Source: Streptomyces sp. NRRL B-24484 (lineage in GTDB: Bacteria; Actinomycetota; Actinomycetes; Streptomycetales; Streptomycetaceae). Taken from it: a DNA stretch of 64,000 nt. The position numbers and the translations under genes are program-made. This document shows positions 9,101 to 17,545 of this stretch, piece after piece. The notes below the pieces were generated by a model, which was given only the letters and a program-made list of their open reading frames with translations, ran no database searches and was not told the origin of the DNA. Each line of letters begins with the position of its first letter. The stretch's first letter is position 1. Location of the stretch: NCBI RefSeq assembly GCF_000717715.1, contig NZ_JOAI01000018.1:1-64000 (forward strand), written 5' to 3'.

Positions 9101-9562
9101 GGCGCCGAGGATCCGGGCGAGGACGACGGCGGGGACGACGACGGCGAGGGCCAGCTGCGGGAGGTAGCGGGCGAAGTAGTCGTCGAGGGCGTCGATCCCG
9201 CGGGTGGCGAGGGCGGCGAGTTCGCCGGTGCGGCGGCCGTCGAGGGCGTCGGGGCCGAGTGCGGTGGCGTGGTCGAGCAGCCGGCCGCGCAGGGTGGACT
9301 TGACCCGGGCGACCGAGCGGTGGGCGGTGAGTTCGGTGAGCCAGGCGACGGCGGCCCGCCCGGCCGCGGTGGCGGCCAGGGCGAGCAGCGGTCCGGTGAG
9401 GTAGTACCGGTGCTGTTGGAAGGCGCGGACGACGATCTCGGCGATCAGGCCGGCCTGGAGGACGACCAGGACGGCCCCGGCTCCGCCGAGCAGGACGGAG
9501 CCGGCGAGGAAGGCGCGGGTGGCGGCGGCGTACCGCAGCAGCCGGGGGTCGACGGGCTTCAT
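6122..9562 (-). CDS. cydCD: Fused thiol-reductant ABC exporter CydDC
   Basis: A 1146-residue fusion of two half-transporters, CydD then CydC, needed to assemble cytochrome bd by exporting cysteine/glutathione-type reductants. Each half has a six-helix membrane domain and an ATPase. The first half has Walker A GPSGAGKST and signature LSAGQRQRLALARA; the second has GASGSGKTT and LSGGQRQRLALARA. A Pro-rich linker (about residues 545-580) joins them. Fused cydCD is usual in Streptomyces and mycobacteria keep two genes. The ATG shares one base with the cydB stop (TGATG), so translation is coupled. It is the last gene of the cydABCD operon under the Rex-type operator at 12.2 kb. Confidence 0.95.
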   Translation of the reverse strand: MKPVDPRLLRYAAATRAFLAGSVLLGGAGAVLVVLQAGLIAEIVVRAFQQHRYYLTGPLLALAATAAGRAAVAWLTELTAHRSVARVKSTLRGRLLDHATALGPDALDGRRTGELAALATRGIDALDDYFARYLPQLALAVVVPAVVLARILGADWVSAAIIAVTLPLIPLFMVLIGLATQARTDRQWQQLARLSHHFLDVVAGLPTLKVFDRARAQARTIARITDEHRRATLRTLRIAFVSSFALELLSTLSVALVAVSVGFRLVDGTLDLETGLLVLVLAPEVHLPIRQVGALYHASAEGLSAAGQVFDLLETPLPAAGTRPVPPLATAAVELDGVTVLRPGRSTPALDDATLTLEPGTTTALTGPSGAGKSTLIAALLGFVRPDAGTVRVGGHDLADLDPEEWRRQIAWVPQHPHLFAGTVAENVRLARPGATDGEVRAALAAAHALDFADPDTPLGEGGAGLSAGQRQRLALARALLTDRPLLVLDEPTAHLDNATEAAVVDAVRALHGTRTVLLVAHRPALLAAADRVHHLPGPAADAPAGPLPAPVPPAPVPPVQVRPVTEDGPEPHPPTRPRLAGAVLLGTLALGCAVALLGTSGWLISRASEMPPVLYLMVAVTSVRAFGIGRSVFRYAERLVSHDAVLKALSGVRVAVYRRLERLAPAGLPAFRRGDLLARLVADVDAVQDHHLRWRLPVAVAVLVSAGSAAALGLLLPAAGAVLALGLLLAGAAVPALAARISGRAERRQAAARGALTTAVLDTLTGTAELTVAGALPRRLAAARDADDRLTALAARSAAGTALGTGLTTLVTGLTVVLAAAVGVHGVATGALPGVCLAVVVLTPLAAFEAVAGMPTAVRFRERSRTAKARLDEVLTAPEPVTEPTAPRPLPAAPLPVAVRGLTARWPGQDTDALHGIDLDLDPGRRIAVVGASGSGKTTLAHVLLRFLDQTSGSVTLGPDAVDTRTLTGEDVRRVIGLCAQDAHVFDSSLRENLRLARPDADEDDLRGALAAARLLPWVDTLPDGLDTMVGEHGARLSGGQRQRLALARALLADFPVLILDEPAEHLDLPTADALTADLLAATAGRTTLLITHRLAGLDDTTVDEVLVLDHGRIAERGRWSDLITRPHSHLATLAHHELTPAVQA

Positions 9563-10569
9563 CAGTGGTGCACGGCCGCGGGGATGTGCTGGACGCCGAT
9601 CCGCCGGCGGAACACCCAGTACGTCCAGCCCTGGTAGAGCAGCACGATCGGGGTGAAGACCAGGGCGACGACGGTCATCACCTTGAGGGTGTAGGCCGAG
9701 GAGGCGGCGTTCTCGACGGTGAGGCTCCACGCGGGGTTCAGGGTGGAGGGCATCACGTCGGGGAAGAGCGAGAGGAAGAGCATCGCGGTGGCGGCGGCCA
9801 CGGTGGTGCCGGAGAGGGCGAACGCCCAGCCCTCGCGGCCGACCTGGTTGGCCGCCAGGGCGCCGAGCAGGGCGAGCACGGCGACGACCAGGGCGGCGAG
9901 GCTCCAGCCGTCGCCGGAGTCGGCCTGGGTCCAGATCAGGAAGGCGGCGGCGAGGACGGCGGTGGCGAGCCCGAGCCGCAGGGCCTGGGCCCTGGCCCGT
10001 TCGCGGATCTCGCCGACGGTCTTGAGCGCGGTGAACACGGCGCCGTGGAAGGTGAAGAGCACCAGGGTGGTGAGCCCGCCGAGGATCGCGTACGGGTTCA
10101 GCAGGTCCCAGAAGGTGCCGGTGTAGTTCTTCTGCGCGTCGATGTCGACGCCGTGGACGATGTTGGCGAAGGCGACGCCCCAGAGGAACGCGGGGATCAG
10201 GGAGGTCCAGAAGATGGCCAGCTCCCAGTTGCGCTGCCAGTTCTCCTCGGTGCGCTTGGCCCGGTACTCGAAGGCGACCCCGCGGACGATCAGGCAGACA
10301 AGGATGACCAGCAGTGGGATGTAGAAGCCGCTGAACAGGGTGGCGTACCAGTCGGGGAAGGCGGCGAAGGTGGCGCCGCCCGCGGTCAGCAGCCACACCT
10401 CGTTGCCGTCCCAGACCGGGCCGATGGTGTTGATCAGGACGCGCCGCTCGGTGGTGTTCCGGGCCAGCGTGCGGGTGAGGACGCCGACGCCGAAGTCGAA
10501 CCCTTCGAGGAAGAAGTAGCCCGTCCACAGGACGGCGATGAGGATGAACCAGAGGTCGTGGAGGTGCAT
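9562..10569 (-). CDS. cydB: Cytochrome bd ubiquinol/menaquinol oxidase subunit II
   Basis: A 335-residue polytopic membrane protein. The N-terminus (LWFILIAVLWTGYFFLEGFDFGVG) is the signature of CydB, including the conserved acidic and aromatic residues in the first helix. Several further hydrophobic helices follow through the Trp-rich C-terminus (YQGWTYWVF). It partners CydA in the high-affinity terminal oxidase that reduces O2 at low tension. It begins 13 bp after the cydA stop and overlaps cydCD by one base, consistent with a cydA-cydB-cydCD operon. Confidence 0.96.
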   Translation of the reverse strand: MHLHDLWFILIAVLWTGYFFLEGFDFGVGVLTRTLARNTTERRVLINTIGPVWDGNEVWLLTAGGATFAAFPDWYATLFSGFYIPLLVILVCLIVRGVAFEYRAKRTEENWQRNWELAIFWTSLIPAFLWGVAFANIVHGVDIDAQKNYTGTFWDLLNPYAILGGLTTLVLFTFHGAVFTALKTVGEIRERARAQALRLGLATAVLAAAFLIWTQADSGDGWSLAALVVAVLALLGALAANQVGREGWAFALSGTTVAAATAMLFLSLFPDVMPSTLNPAWSLTVENAASSAYTLKVMTVVALVFTPIVLLYQGWTYWVFRRRIGVQHIPAAVHH

Positions 10570-10582
10570 GCCGTTTCCGTCC

Positions 10583-12124
10583 TCAGTAGGCGAAGGCGAG
10601 GGGCTTGTCGGCGTCGTCGCCGTCGGACGGGCCGCGCAGCACCGGGTCCTTCGCGGGCGGCCGCTCCGAGGTGTCGGGGCCGGGCTCGGCGTACTTGACG
10701 AGGAGTCGGACCTCGACGACGGCGAGGATCGCGTAGAGCGCCGTGAGGGTGACGAGCGAGCCGGTCTGCAGGCCCACGCCGACGCTGGGGGAGGAGGCGT
10801 TGGCGGTCTTCATCAAGCCGAAGACCACCCAGGGCTGGCGGCCCATCTCGGTGAAGATCCAGCCGAAGCTGTTGGCGAGCAGCGGGAAGCCCATGGTGAG
10901 GATGCCGATCCGCCAGCTCCACCGGGTGAAGAAGGTGTTCATCTCGCGGTTCTTGGTGAGCATCAGGCGGGGCGGTTCCTCCTCGCCGGTGCGGTACTCC
11001 TCGGCGAGCCAGAACCTGCGCCGGGTGGTCCACAGGCCGATCAGCGCGGCGACGAAGGACGTCATGCCGAAGCCGATCATCAGGCGGAAGCCCCAGTAGG
11101 TGACGAAGATGTTCGGGATGTAGTCCTCGGGCTGCCCGCCGTACTTCGCGGCCTCCGCGGCCGCCGTGTCGTTGATGCCGGGGACGGAGCTGGAGAAGTC
11201 GCTGTGGGCGAGGAAGGACAGTATTCCGGGGATCTCCAGCTCGACCGAGTTGTGGCCGCGGGAGACGTCGCCGACCGCGAAGATCGAGAACGGGGCGGGC
11301 GACTGGGTGTCCCACAGGGCCTCGGCGGCGGCCATCTTCATCGGCTGCTGCTCGAACATGACCTTGGCCAGGGTGTCGCCGCTGACGGCGGTGCCGAGGC
11401 CGGCGACCACGGCCATGGCCAGGCCGACCCGGAGCGAGGTGCGCATCGCGGCGGTCTTCCGGCCGTCGGTCTCCTTGCCGCGCTTGGCCCGCCACAGGTG
11501 GAACGAGGCGATGCCGACCACGAAGGCGGCGCCGGTGAGGAAGGCGGCGGTGAGGGTGTGGAAGGCCTGGACGAGGGTGGTGTTCTGGAACAGCACCCGG
11601 GCGATGTCGGTGAGCTGCGCCTTGTGGGTCGCCGGGTCGACCTTGTAGCCGACGGGGTGCTGCATCCAGGAGTTGGCGGCGAGGATGAAGTACGCGGAGA
11701 GCACGGTGCCGAGCGCGACCATCCAGATGCAGGCGCAGTGGATCTTCTTCGGCAGCCGGTCCCAGCCGAAGATCCACAGGCCGATGAAGGTGGACTCGAA
11801 GAAGAAGGCGATCAGCGCCTCCATCGCGAGCGGGGCGCCGAACACGTCGCCGACGAAGCGCGAGTAGTCGGACCAGTTCATGCCGAACTGGAACTCCTGC
11901 ACGATGCCGGTGACCACGCCCATCGCGATGTTGATCAGGAAGAGCTTGCCCCAGAACTTGGTGGCGTGGAAGTACTTCTCCCTGCCCGTCCGCACCCAGG
12001 CGGTCTCCAGACCGGCGACGGTCGCGGCCAGACTGATCGTCAGCGGGACGAACAGGAAGTGGTAGACGGTGGTGATGCCGAACTGCCATCTGGCGACCGT
12101 CTCGTGCGCGACTGCCAGGTCCAC
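10583..12124 (-). CDS. cydA: Cytochrome bd oxidase subunit I
   Basis: A 513-residue haem-bearing subunit. The GTG at 12124 was chosen because AGGAGAG lies 6-12 bp upstream and the protein then begins VDLAVAHETVARWQFGIT, as in other actinomycete CydA. The haem-ligand region FGITTVYHFLFVPLT, the Q-loop-type segment and the conserved FQFGMNWSDYSRFVGDVFG are all present. The Q loop is short, as is usual outside enterobacteria. CydA holds haems b558, b595 and d, oxidises menaquinol and reduces O2 to water. It is the first gene of the cyd operon; the Rex-type operator lies about 80 bp upstream of the start. Confidence 0.96.
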   Translation of the reverse strand: MDLAVAHETVARWQFGITTVYHFLFVPLTISLAATVAGLETAWVRTGREKYFHATKFWGKLFLINIAMGVVTGIVQEFQFGMNWSDYSRFVGDVFGAPLAMEALIAFFFESTFIGLWIFGWDRLPKKIHCACIWMVALGTVLSAYFILAANSWMQHPVGYKVDPATHKAQLTDIARVLFQNTTLVQAFHTLTAAFLTGAAFVVGIASFHLWRAKRGKETDGRKTAAMRTSLRVGLAMAVVAGLGTAVSGDTLAKVMFEQQPMKMAAAEALWDTQSPAPFSIFAVGDVSRGHNSVELEIPGILSFLAHSDFSSSVPGINDTAAAEAAKYGGQPEDYIPNIFVTYWGFRLMIGFGMTSFVAALIGLWTTRRRFWLAEEYRTGEEEPPRLMLTKNREMNTFFTRWSWRIGILTMGFPLLANSFGWIFTEMGRQPWVVFGLMKTANASSPSVGVGLQTGSLVTLTALYAILAVVEVRLLVKYAEPGPDTSERPPAKDPVLRGPSDGDDADKPLAFAY

Positions 12125-12204
12125 AGCGCTCTCCTCACATTCGCCATCATTCGGACAAACGGGTGTATAGCACGCATCCACCCCGAACCATGCCAAGCTT
12201 GTCC

Positions 12205-12232
12205 GCTTGTGAAAGTGAACACGTTCACAAGC
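12205..12232 (-). promoter_or_regulatory. Rex-type redox operator upstream of cydA
   Basis: GTGAACACGTTCAC at 12215-12228 closely matches the Streptomyces Rex operator (TGTGAACNNNTTCACA; known sites control cydABCD, nuo and rex-hem). It is nested in a second perfect inverted repeat, GCTTGTGAA at 12205-12213 with TTCACAAGC at 12224-12232. Rex releases this site when NADH/NAD+ rises, so cyd should be induced on oxygen limitation. The position, 81-108 bp upstream of the GTG start, fits promoter overlap. Confidence 0.85.
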
Positions 12233-12388
12233 GCAGTATGCACCACTCCTACATCGGCGGATGAGGCGGGGGGTGTGTTCGTGCGTCCATCGGATGATCC
12301 GACGGACGCGGTGGCGCTCACAAGCAACGACCGGGCGGGTCGGTTCGACGACCCGGCACTTGACAGGGCGGGCCGGCGGACGACCGGC

Positions 12389-13975
12389 TCAGAGCTGGCG
12401 CGGCAGCAGCACCCGGAAGGCGGCGCCGTCGCCCGGTGCGGTGTCCAGCGTCAGGCTGCCGCCGTGCGCGCTCACCAGGGCCGAGGCGATGGCCAGGCCG
12501 AGGCCCGCTCCCCCGCCCTCGCGACGGCTGCGCGAGGCGTCCACCCGGTAGAACCGCTCGAAGACCAGGGCGGCCTGGTCGCCCGTCAGGCCCGGCCCGC
12601 GGTCGGCGACCTCCAGCAGGCAGCGGCCGTCCACCGCCCCGACGCCGATCCGCACCGCGGTGCCCGGCGGGGTGTGCTTCACCGCGTTGCCGACCAGGTT
12701 GGTGACCACCTGCCGCAGCCGCGCCTCGTCGCCCATGACCGGGGCGGCCTGCGGCGCTCCGGCACCGGCCGGGCCGGTCAGCGAGACGGGCCGGCCCGGG
12801 TCCAGCGCGGTCAGGTCGTGCAGGGCGTCCGCGGCGAGGGTGCGCAGGTCCATCGGGGCGAGGTCGAGCGGGCGCTCCTCGTCGAGCCGGGCCAGCATCA
12901 GCAGGTCCTCGACCAGGCCGCCCATCCGGACGGCCTCCGCCTCGATCCGGTCCATCGCCCGGTCGGTGTCCGGCAGCGCGCCCATCCGGTGCAGTTCGGC
13001 GAAGCCGCGGATGCCGGCCAGCGGGGTGCGCAGTTCGTGCGAGGCGTCGGCGACGAAGCGGCGCATCCGCGCCTCGGACTCGGCCCGGGCCGCGAACGCC
13101 GCCTCGATCTGCGCCAGCATCCCGTTCAGTGCGGCGGACAGCCGGCCGACCTCGGTGCCCGGTGCCAGCTCGGGCATCCGGTGCGAGAGCTCGCCGGAGG
13201 CGATCCGGGCGGCGCCCTCCTCGATCCGGCGCAGCGGTCCCAGCCCGGCCCGGACGGCGAACAGGCCGAGCACGGCGATCAGCAGCAGCACCGCGCCGCC
13301 GATCGCCAGGAAGGCGGTGCGCAGCCGGTTGACGGTGCTGCGGACGTCGTCCAGGGAGACCGCCACCAGCACGTAGGCGGGCAGCTGGGTGCTCTGGCCG
13401 GTCGCGGTCGGGGAGCCGGAGGCACCGCCCGGCATGCCGACGGCGGCGCCCGGGTCGACCGGCAGCACCAGGACGCGCCACTCCCCCGCGTCGCGCTCGG
13501 CGGGCACGTCGAAGGCGGTGCGCTCGTGCGAGGCCAGGGTGCCGCCGGTGAGTCCGCCGAGGTAGGGGGCGCCGTCCGAGTCGCTGACCGGCTGGCGCAG
13601 CACCATCTCCACCGCGCCGTCGGCGGACAGGTACTGGACGACGTACTGGCTGGGCAGGAACTGGTTGATCCGCCGCCCGGCGCCGGCCGCGCCGCCGGGC
13701 CCGCTGCCGTCGGTCTGGCCCGGTGCGGCACCGCCGGACCGCTGGCCGGTGCCGTTCTGGCCGCCCTGGCCGTTCTGCTGGCCGCCCGCCGGCATCCGGC
13801 CGGGGACGCGGCGGGAGAGCGGTTCGCCGAAGCGCTGCAGCTGCTGGTCGGTGCGTTCGACCAGCTGCGACTCGACGGTGGCGATGACCAGGGTGTCGCT
13901 GACCACCAGGCCGGTGGTGACCAGCAGCAGGGCCAGTACGAGCAGCCGGACGCGCAGGGAGAGCCGGGCGAGCAA
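12389..13975 (-). CDS. Two-component sensor histidine kinase
   Basis: About 528 residues. One N-terminal membrane helix (residues 10-32), an extracellular sensor of about 200 residues with a Gly/Gln-rich low-complexity insertion (about residues 60-100), a second membrane helix near 245-265, HAMP, HisKA with the phospho-acceptor in DASHELRTPLAGIRG, and HATPase with the N and G boxes (VTNLVGNAVKHTPPG, DRGPGLTGDQAALVFERFYR). The TTG at 13975 is the first in-frame start and lies only 3 bp after the response regulator stop, so the pair is co-translated. The ligand is unknown. The layout is like TcrY/CseC/PrrB-type kinases. Confidence 0.92.
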   Translation of the reverse strand: MLARLSLRVRLLVLALLLVTTGLVVSDTLVIATVESQLVERTDQQLQRFGEPLSRRVPGRMPAGGQQNGQGGQNGTGQRSGGAAPGQTDGSGPGGAAGAGRRINQFLPSQYVVQYLSADGAVEMVLRQPVSDSDGAPYLGGLTGGTLASHERTAFDVPAERDAGEWRVLVLPVDPGAAVGMPGGASGSPTATGQSTQLPAYVLVAVSLDDVRSTVNRLRTAFLAIGGAVLLLIAVLGLFAVRAGLGPLRRIEEGAARIASGELSHRMPELAPGTEVGRLSAALNGMLAQIEAAFAARAESEARMRRFVADASHELRTPLAGIRGFAELHRMGALPDTDRAMDRIEAEAVRMGGLVEDLLMLARLDEERPLDLAPMDLRTLAADALHDLTALDPGRPVSLTGPAGAGAPQAAPVMGDEARLRQVVTNLVGNAVKHTPPGTAVRIGVGAVDGRCLLEVADRGPGLTGDQAALVFERFYRVDASRSRREGGGAGLGLAIASALVSAHGGSLTLDTAPGDGAAFRVLLPRQL

Positions 13976-13978
13976 CGG

Positions 13979-14737
13979 TCAGGCCTGCGGCGGGCGGCGC
14001 AGCGCGTAGCCGATGCCGCGGACGGTGTGGATGAGCTTGGGCCCGTGCACGGAGGCGCCGGAGTCGAGCTTGCGGCGCAGGTAGGAGATGTAGGACTCGA
14101 CGATGGAGAGGTCGCCGCCGAAGTCGTAGGCCCACACGTGGTCGAGGATCTGCGCCTTGGAGACCACCCGGCCGACGTTGGCCATCAGGTAGTGCAGCAG
14201 CTTGAACTCGGTGGGGGAGAGCGAGACCGGGTGGCCCGCCCGGGTCACCTCGTGCGCGACCGGGTCGAGGGTGAGGTCGGCGACGATCAGCCGGCCGTCC
14301 TCGGCGGGGCCGCCGGCCCGGCGGAGGATGGCCCGGATCCGGGCTATCAGCTCCTCCAGGCTGAACGGCTTGGTGACGTAGTCGTCCGCGCCGAGGGCGA
14401 GGCCCTGGACCTTGTCGCCGGTGGCGTCCCGGGCGGTGAGCAGCAGCACCGGCACGTGCTCGCCGGCGGCCGGCCACCGGGTCTGGTCGCGCAGCCGCTC
14501 GACGACGGTGAAGCCGTCGAGGTCGGGGAGCATCACGTCGAGGACGACGAGGTCGGGCCGCTCGGCGGCGACGGCGGCGAGGGCCTCCTCGCCGGTCGCC
14601 GCCGAGGCCACCCGGAAGCCGGAGAACCGCAGGCTGGCGGAGAGCAGTTCGCGGATGTTCGGCTCGTCGTCGACGACGAGCAGGAACGCCTCACCGGGAG
14701 CGGCCGCCCCGCCTGCGGTCTGTACTGTCCCTGACAC
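13979..14737 (-). CDS. OmpR/PhoB-family response regulator
   Basis: A 252-residue regulator starting at GTG 14737 with GGGAGG upstream. The receiver domain (residues 18-140) has acidic pocket DDE, phospho-acceptor Asp in VVLDVMLPD, and the switch Lys in YVTKPFS. A winged-helix DNA-binding domain fills residues 155-248 (SPTEFKLLHYLMANVGRVVS, YISYLRRKLD, HTVRGIGYAL). It forms an operon with the sensor kinase that follows. It resembles mycobacterial TcrX/TrcR-type regulators; targets are not visible from sequence. Confidence 0.95.
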   Translation of the reverse strand: MSGTVQTAGGAAAPGEAFLLVVDDEPNIRELLSASLRFSGFRVASAATGEEALAAVAAERPDLVVLDVMLPDLDGFTVVERLRDQTRWPAAGEHVPVLLLTARDATGDKVQGLALGADDYVTKPFSLEELIARIRAILRRAGGPAEDGRLIVADLTLDPVAHEVTRAGHPVSLSPTEFKLLHYLMANVGRVVSKAQILDHVWAYDFGGDLSIVESYISYLRRKLDSGASVHGPKLIHTVRGIGYALRRPPQA

Positions 14738-14856
14738 GTGCGCTGCGCCTCCCGGTCCTCACGAAATCTTCTCATCGGACGATAGCCCGGGAAGGCTATG
14801 CGGGGTTGATGAAAGTTGGATGATGCTGGCCCCGCCATCGTAAGCGCTCCACCCGG

Positions 14857-15537
14857 CTACCCGGCGGTCACCGCCGAAGCCGCCGCGGCCGCCGCACCGC
14901 GGGCCCGGGCGCGCTTGGCGTAGAGCACCGTCCACAGCACCAGCAGGCCGGTCACGGCGTAGGCGAGCACCGAGTTCACCGCGACCATGGCGCCGGTGGA
15001 CAGCACGTACGCGAGGCCGACCCGGACGATCGCCTCGACGACGTAGCCGAGGCCCCAGCCGAGGGTCAGGTTGCGCTGCACCCGGCGGAAGCCCTCGAAC
15101 TGCCAGAGGCCGTTCCACCGGGCCAGGCCCTCGGCGCTGCCGTCGGTGCCGAACTTCCGGCCGAAGTAGAACATCAGCGGCCGGGGCGCGGCCAGCGAGA
15201 CCAGGCAGACCACCCCGAACAGCCCGGTCACCAGCGAGTCCTTGACCAGCAGCAGCCGGGCGCTGTTCGGGCCGGCCACCGTGACCAGCACGGTGATCGC
15301 CAGGAAGACCAGGGTGATCGCGGCGAACTCGTCGACCCGCCGGTGCCAGGCGAGGTAGACGATCACGTCGACCACCGGCCACAGGCCGGAGAGCAGCAGG
15401 GCGGTGACCTCGCCGTGGCCGTGGTCGACCAGGTTGTTGTAGGTGAGCAGCGGCGCCACGACGTTCAGGCCGATGGTCAGCACCCAGCCGAGCGCGGTCG
15501 CGCCGCCGCCACCGCGGGCGGGCTTGTTCTCCGACAC
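14857..15537 (-). CDS. VC0807-family integral membrane protein
   Basis: A 226-residue protein with about six hydrophobic segments. The order TYNNLVDHGHGEVTALLLSG, then VYLAWHRRVDEFAAITLVFL, then APRPLMFYFGRKF matches what I know of the VC0807 family (distantly like intracellular septation protein A). Function is unknown. The conserved RPLMFYFGR loop is cytosolic in typical models. A second member of the family occurs at 42.9-43.6 kb in this window. ATG at 15537; the gene stands alone on the minus strand between the MacAB-type operon and the two-component pair. Confidence 0.8.
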   Translation of the reverse strand: MSENKPARGGGGATALGWVLTIGLNVVAPLLTYNNLVDHGHGEVTALLLSGLWPVVDVIVYLAWHRRVDEFAAITLVFLAITVLVTVAGPNSARLLLVKDSLVTGLFGVVCLVSLAAPRPLMFYFGRKFGTDGSAEGLARWNGLWQFEGFRRVQRNLTLGWGLGYVVEAIVRVGLAYVLSTGAMVAVNSVLAYAVTGLLVLWTVLYAKRARARGAAAAAASAVTAG

Positions 15538-15648
15538 GGTTTCCCCCGATTTCTCTGTACATGTCGAGCCCGGACAGCCTAGTGAGGCCCCGTCAGGTCC
15601 GCCATGAAAGAAATGGTCAAGAGGGCCCCCGCCGGGCCCGTCCGGGAG

Positions 15649-16326
15649 TCAGCGGCTGCCGGTTCCCGCGCCGCCGTTCGCCGTCCCGCCGGTGCCGCCG
15701 TTGCCCGTGCCGCCGCCGCGTCCGCCGAAGCCCCCGAAGCCGCCGGCCGCGCCCTCGGTGAGCTGGGTGGCGGTGTAGGTGCCGTCCGAGCCCTTCTGGC
15801 CCAGCACGGTGACGGTCTGTCCGGGCTGCAGGTCGCCGACCTTGCCCTCCTTGTTGAGGGTGACCTTGGTGCTGTCGCCGGTGGTGACCTTGACGGTGTT
15901 GCCGGAGGCGTCGGTCAGGTAGACGGTCGTGCCGTCCACCGAGGCGACGGTGCCGCGGGTGAAGCCGCCGCCCTGGCCGCCCGGGAGGTTGCCGCCGGCG
16001 TTCCCGCCGGCGCTCCCGGCCCGGCCGCCGCCGTAGCCGCCCGCGCCGCCGCCGTAGCCGCCGAAGCCGCCCGGCCCCGCGCCCTGGCGGCCGGCCGTCG
16101 CCTGCCGGCCGCCGCCGTTCCCGTCGCCCTTGGCGTACCAGGCGCCGCCGGCGAAGGCCGCGGTGGCTATCACCGCACCGGCCAGCACCAGGGTGGGCCA
16201 GGGCAGACGGGGGCGCGGCGGGGCGGCGAGCTCCGCGGCGATGTCGCGGGCGTCGGGCGCGGTGTTCAGCAATTCGGTCGCCTCGACCGGGCCGAGGCTG
16301 CGGCCGGGCTCGTTCTCGCTGGTCAT
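15649..16326 (-). CDS. Membrane-anchored glycine-rich protein with DUF5666/OB-like domain
   Basis: A 225-residue protein with a cytosolic N-terminus (about 45 residues), one membrane helix (about 45-65), a Gly-rich segment with many GGYGGG/GGFGG units (about 70-125), a small beta domain (GTVASVDGTTVYLTDASG, VGDLQPGQTVTVLG) like the OB-type DUF5666 fold, and a second Gly-rich tail. The last gene of a MacA-MacB-type export operon, 16 bp after the permease stop, so it may sit outside the membrane with the exporter. The Gly-rich tail resembles the C-terminal tail of the MacA-like protein in the same operon, suggesting partner contacts. Confidence 0.8.
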   Translation of the reverse strand: MTSENEPGRSLGPVEATELLNTAPDARDIAAELAAPPRPRLPWPTLVLAGAVIATAAFAGGAWYAKGDGNGGGRQATAGRQGAGPGGFGGYGGGAGGYGGGRAGSAGGNAGGNLPGGQGGGFTRGTVASVDGTTVYLTDASGNTVKVTTGDSTKVTLNKEGKVGDLQPGQTVTVLGQKGSDGTYTATQLTEGAAGGFGGFGGRGGGTGNGGTGGTANGGAGTGSR

Positions 16327-16342
16327 GTCGGATGCTCCTGGG

Positions 16343-17545
16343 TCACTCGTGGCGGAGGGCTTCGATCGGGCGCAGCGAGGCGGCCCGGCTGGCGGGGTAG
16401 CTGCCGAAGAACAGTCCGATGGCGACGGCGATGCCGAAGGCGCCGAGGACGGACTCCGGGATGACCACCGGCTCGATGCCGACGATCGTGAAGTGCGAGC
16501 CGATCAGGCCGGCCGCGACGCCGAGGCCGGCGCCGGTCACCGAGAGCAGGGTGGACTCGGTGAGGAACTGGCCGAGGATGACCGCGCGGGGGGCGCCGAG
16601 CGCCTTGCGGATGCCGATCTCCCGCGTCCGCTCGGTGACGGTGACCAGCATGATGTTGGTGATGCCGATGCCGCCGACCAGCAGCGAGATCGCGGCCACC
16701 GCGCCGAGCAGCACGGTGAAGGTCTTGGTGGTGGACTCCCGGGCGGTGAGCAGCGAGGTCTGGCTGCTGATCCGGAAGTCGGCCTTGGTCGGGTCGGCGA
16801 TGGCGTGGGTGCCGAGCAGGATGCGGGTGATGTCGCCCTGTGCCTCGGTGGTGGCCTCGGCGGAGGTGGCCTGCACCATGATCTGGTTGACCGAGCCGAA
16901 GCCGGTGAAGGCGTTCTGCACGGTCGGCAGCGGGGCGATCACCACGTCGTCGGGGTCGTTGAAGCCGGTGGAGCCCTTCGGGGTGAGCACGCCGACCACG
17001 GTGAAGGGGGTGCCGCCGATGGTGATCCGCTTGCCGACCGGCTCCTCGGTGTCGAAGAGCTGCTTGGCGGTGGTGGCGCCGATCACCGCCACCTTGCGGG
17101 AGTTGAGGACGTCGTCGTTGGAGAAGTAGTCGCCGTCCCTGACCTTCTGGTTGGCCGTCTCGAAGTAGGCGGGGTAGGTGCCGACGATAGAGCCCGGCTG
17201 GTACGAGATGTTCCCGTACAGCGCGGTGCCGGAGGTGGTGACGACCGGTGCCACCGACTTGATGGACGTGCTGTCGGCGTCGGTGGCGAGCGCCTTGGCG
17301 TCGGCCACGGTGAGCGCCTTCGCGGCCGTGGCGGCCCCGCGGCCGGCGTTGGAGGAGACGGTCAGCGCGTTGGTGCCCAGCGAGGTGATGGACGCCTTCA
17401 CCGCCTCCGAGGAGCCGTTGCCGACGGCGAGCAGCAGGATCACCGAGGCGACGCCGATGAGCACGCCGAGCATGGTGAGGGCCGAGCGGACCTTGTTGGC
17501 GACCAGGCCGCCGACCGCGAAGCGGATCATCTGCCAGAGGATCAC
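16343..17545 (-). CDS. MacB-type ABC exporter permease (FtsX fold)
   Basis: A 400-residue protein with the MacB/FtsX layout: one N-terminal helix (about 20-45, VRSALTMLGVLIGVASVILL), a large extracytoplasmic domain of about 220 residues, and three C-terminal helices, the first after TRESTTKTFTVLLGAVAAISLL. The motifs MLVTVTERTREIGIRKALGA and SYPASRAASLRPIEALR are diagnostic of this family. GTG 17545 overlaps the ATPase stop by 4 bp (GTGA). With the ATPase and adaptor it should form an export machine for a peptide, lipid or antibiotic; the substrate is unknown. Confidence 0.93.
   Translation of the reverse strand: MILWQMIRFAVGGLVANKVRSALTMLGVLIGVASVILLLAVGNGSSEAVKASITSLGTNALTVSSNAGRGAATAAKALTVADAKALATDADSTSIKSVAPVVTTSGTALYGNISYQPGSIVGTYPAYFETANQKVRDGDYFSNDDVLNSRKVAVIGATTAKQLFDTEEPVGKRITIGGTPFTVVGVLTPKGSTGFNDPDDVVIAPLPTVQNAFTGFGSVNQIMVQATSAEATTEAQGDITRILLGTHAIADPTKADFRISSQTSLLTARESTTKTFTVLLGAVAAISLLVGGIGITNIMLVTVTERTREIGIRKALGAPRAVILGQFLTESTLLSVTGAGLGVAAGLIGSHFTIVGIEPVVIPESVLGAFGIAVAIGLFFGSYPASRAASLRPIEALRHE

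Noticed and set aside
4160..9637. A plus-strand open frame of more than 1800 codons
   Set aside because: It is the shadow of the GAF kinase and cydCD on the minus strand; its translation is low-complexity Gly/Glu/Val with no family match, typical of antisense frames in high-GC genes.
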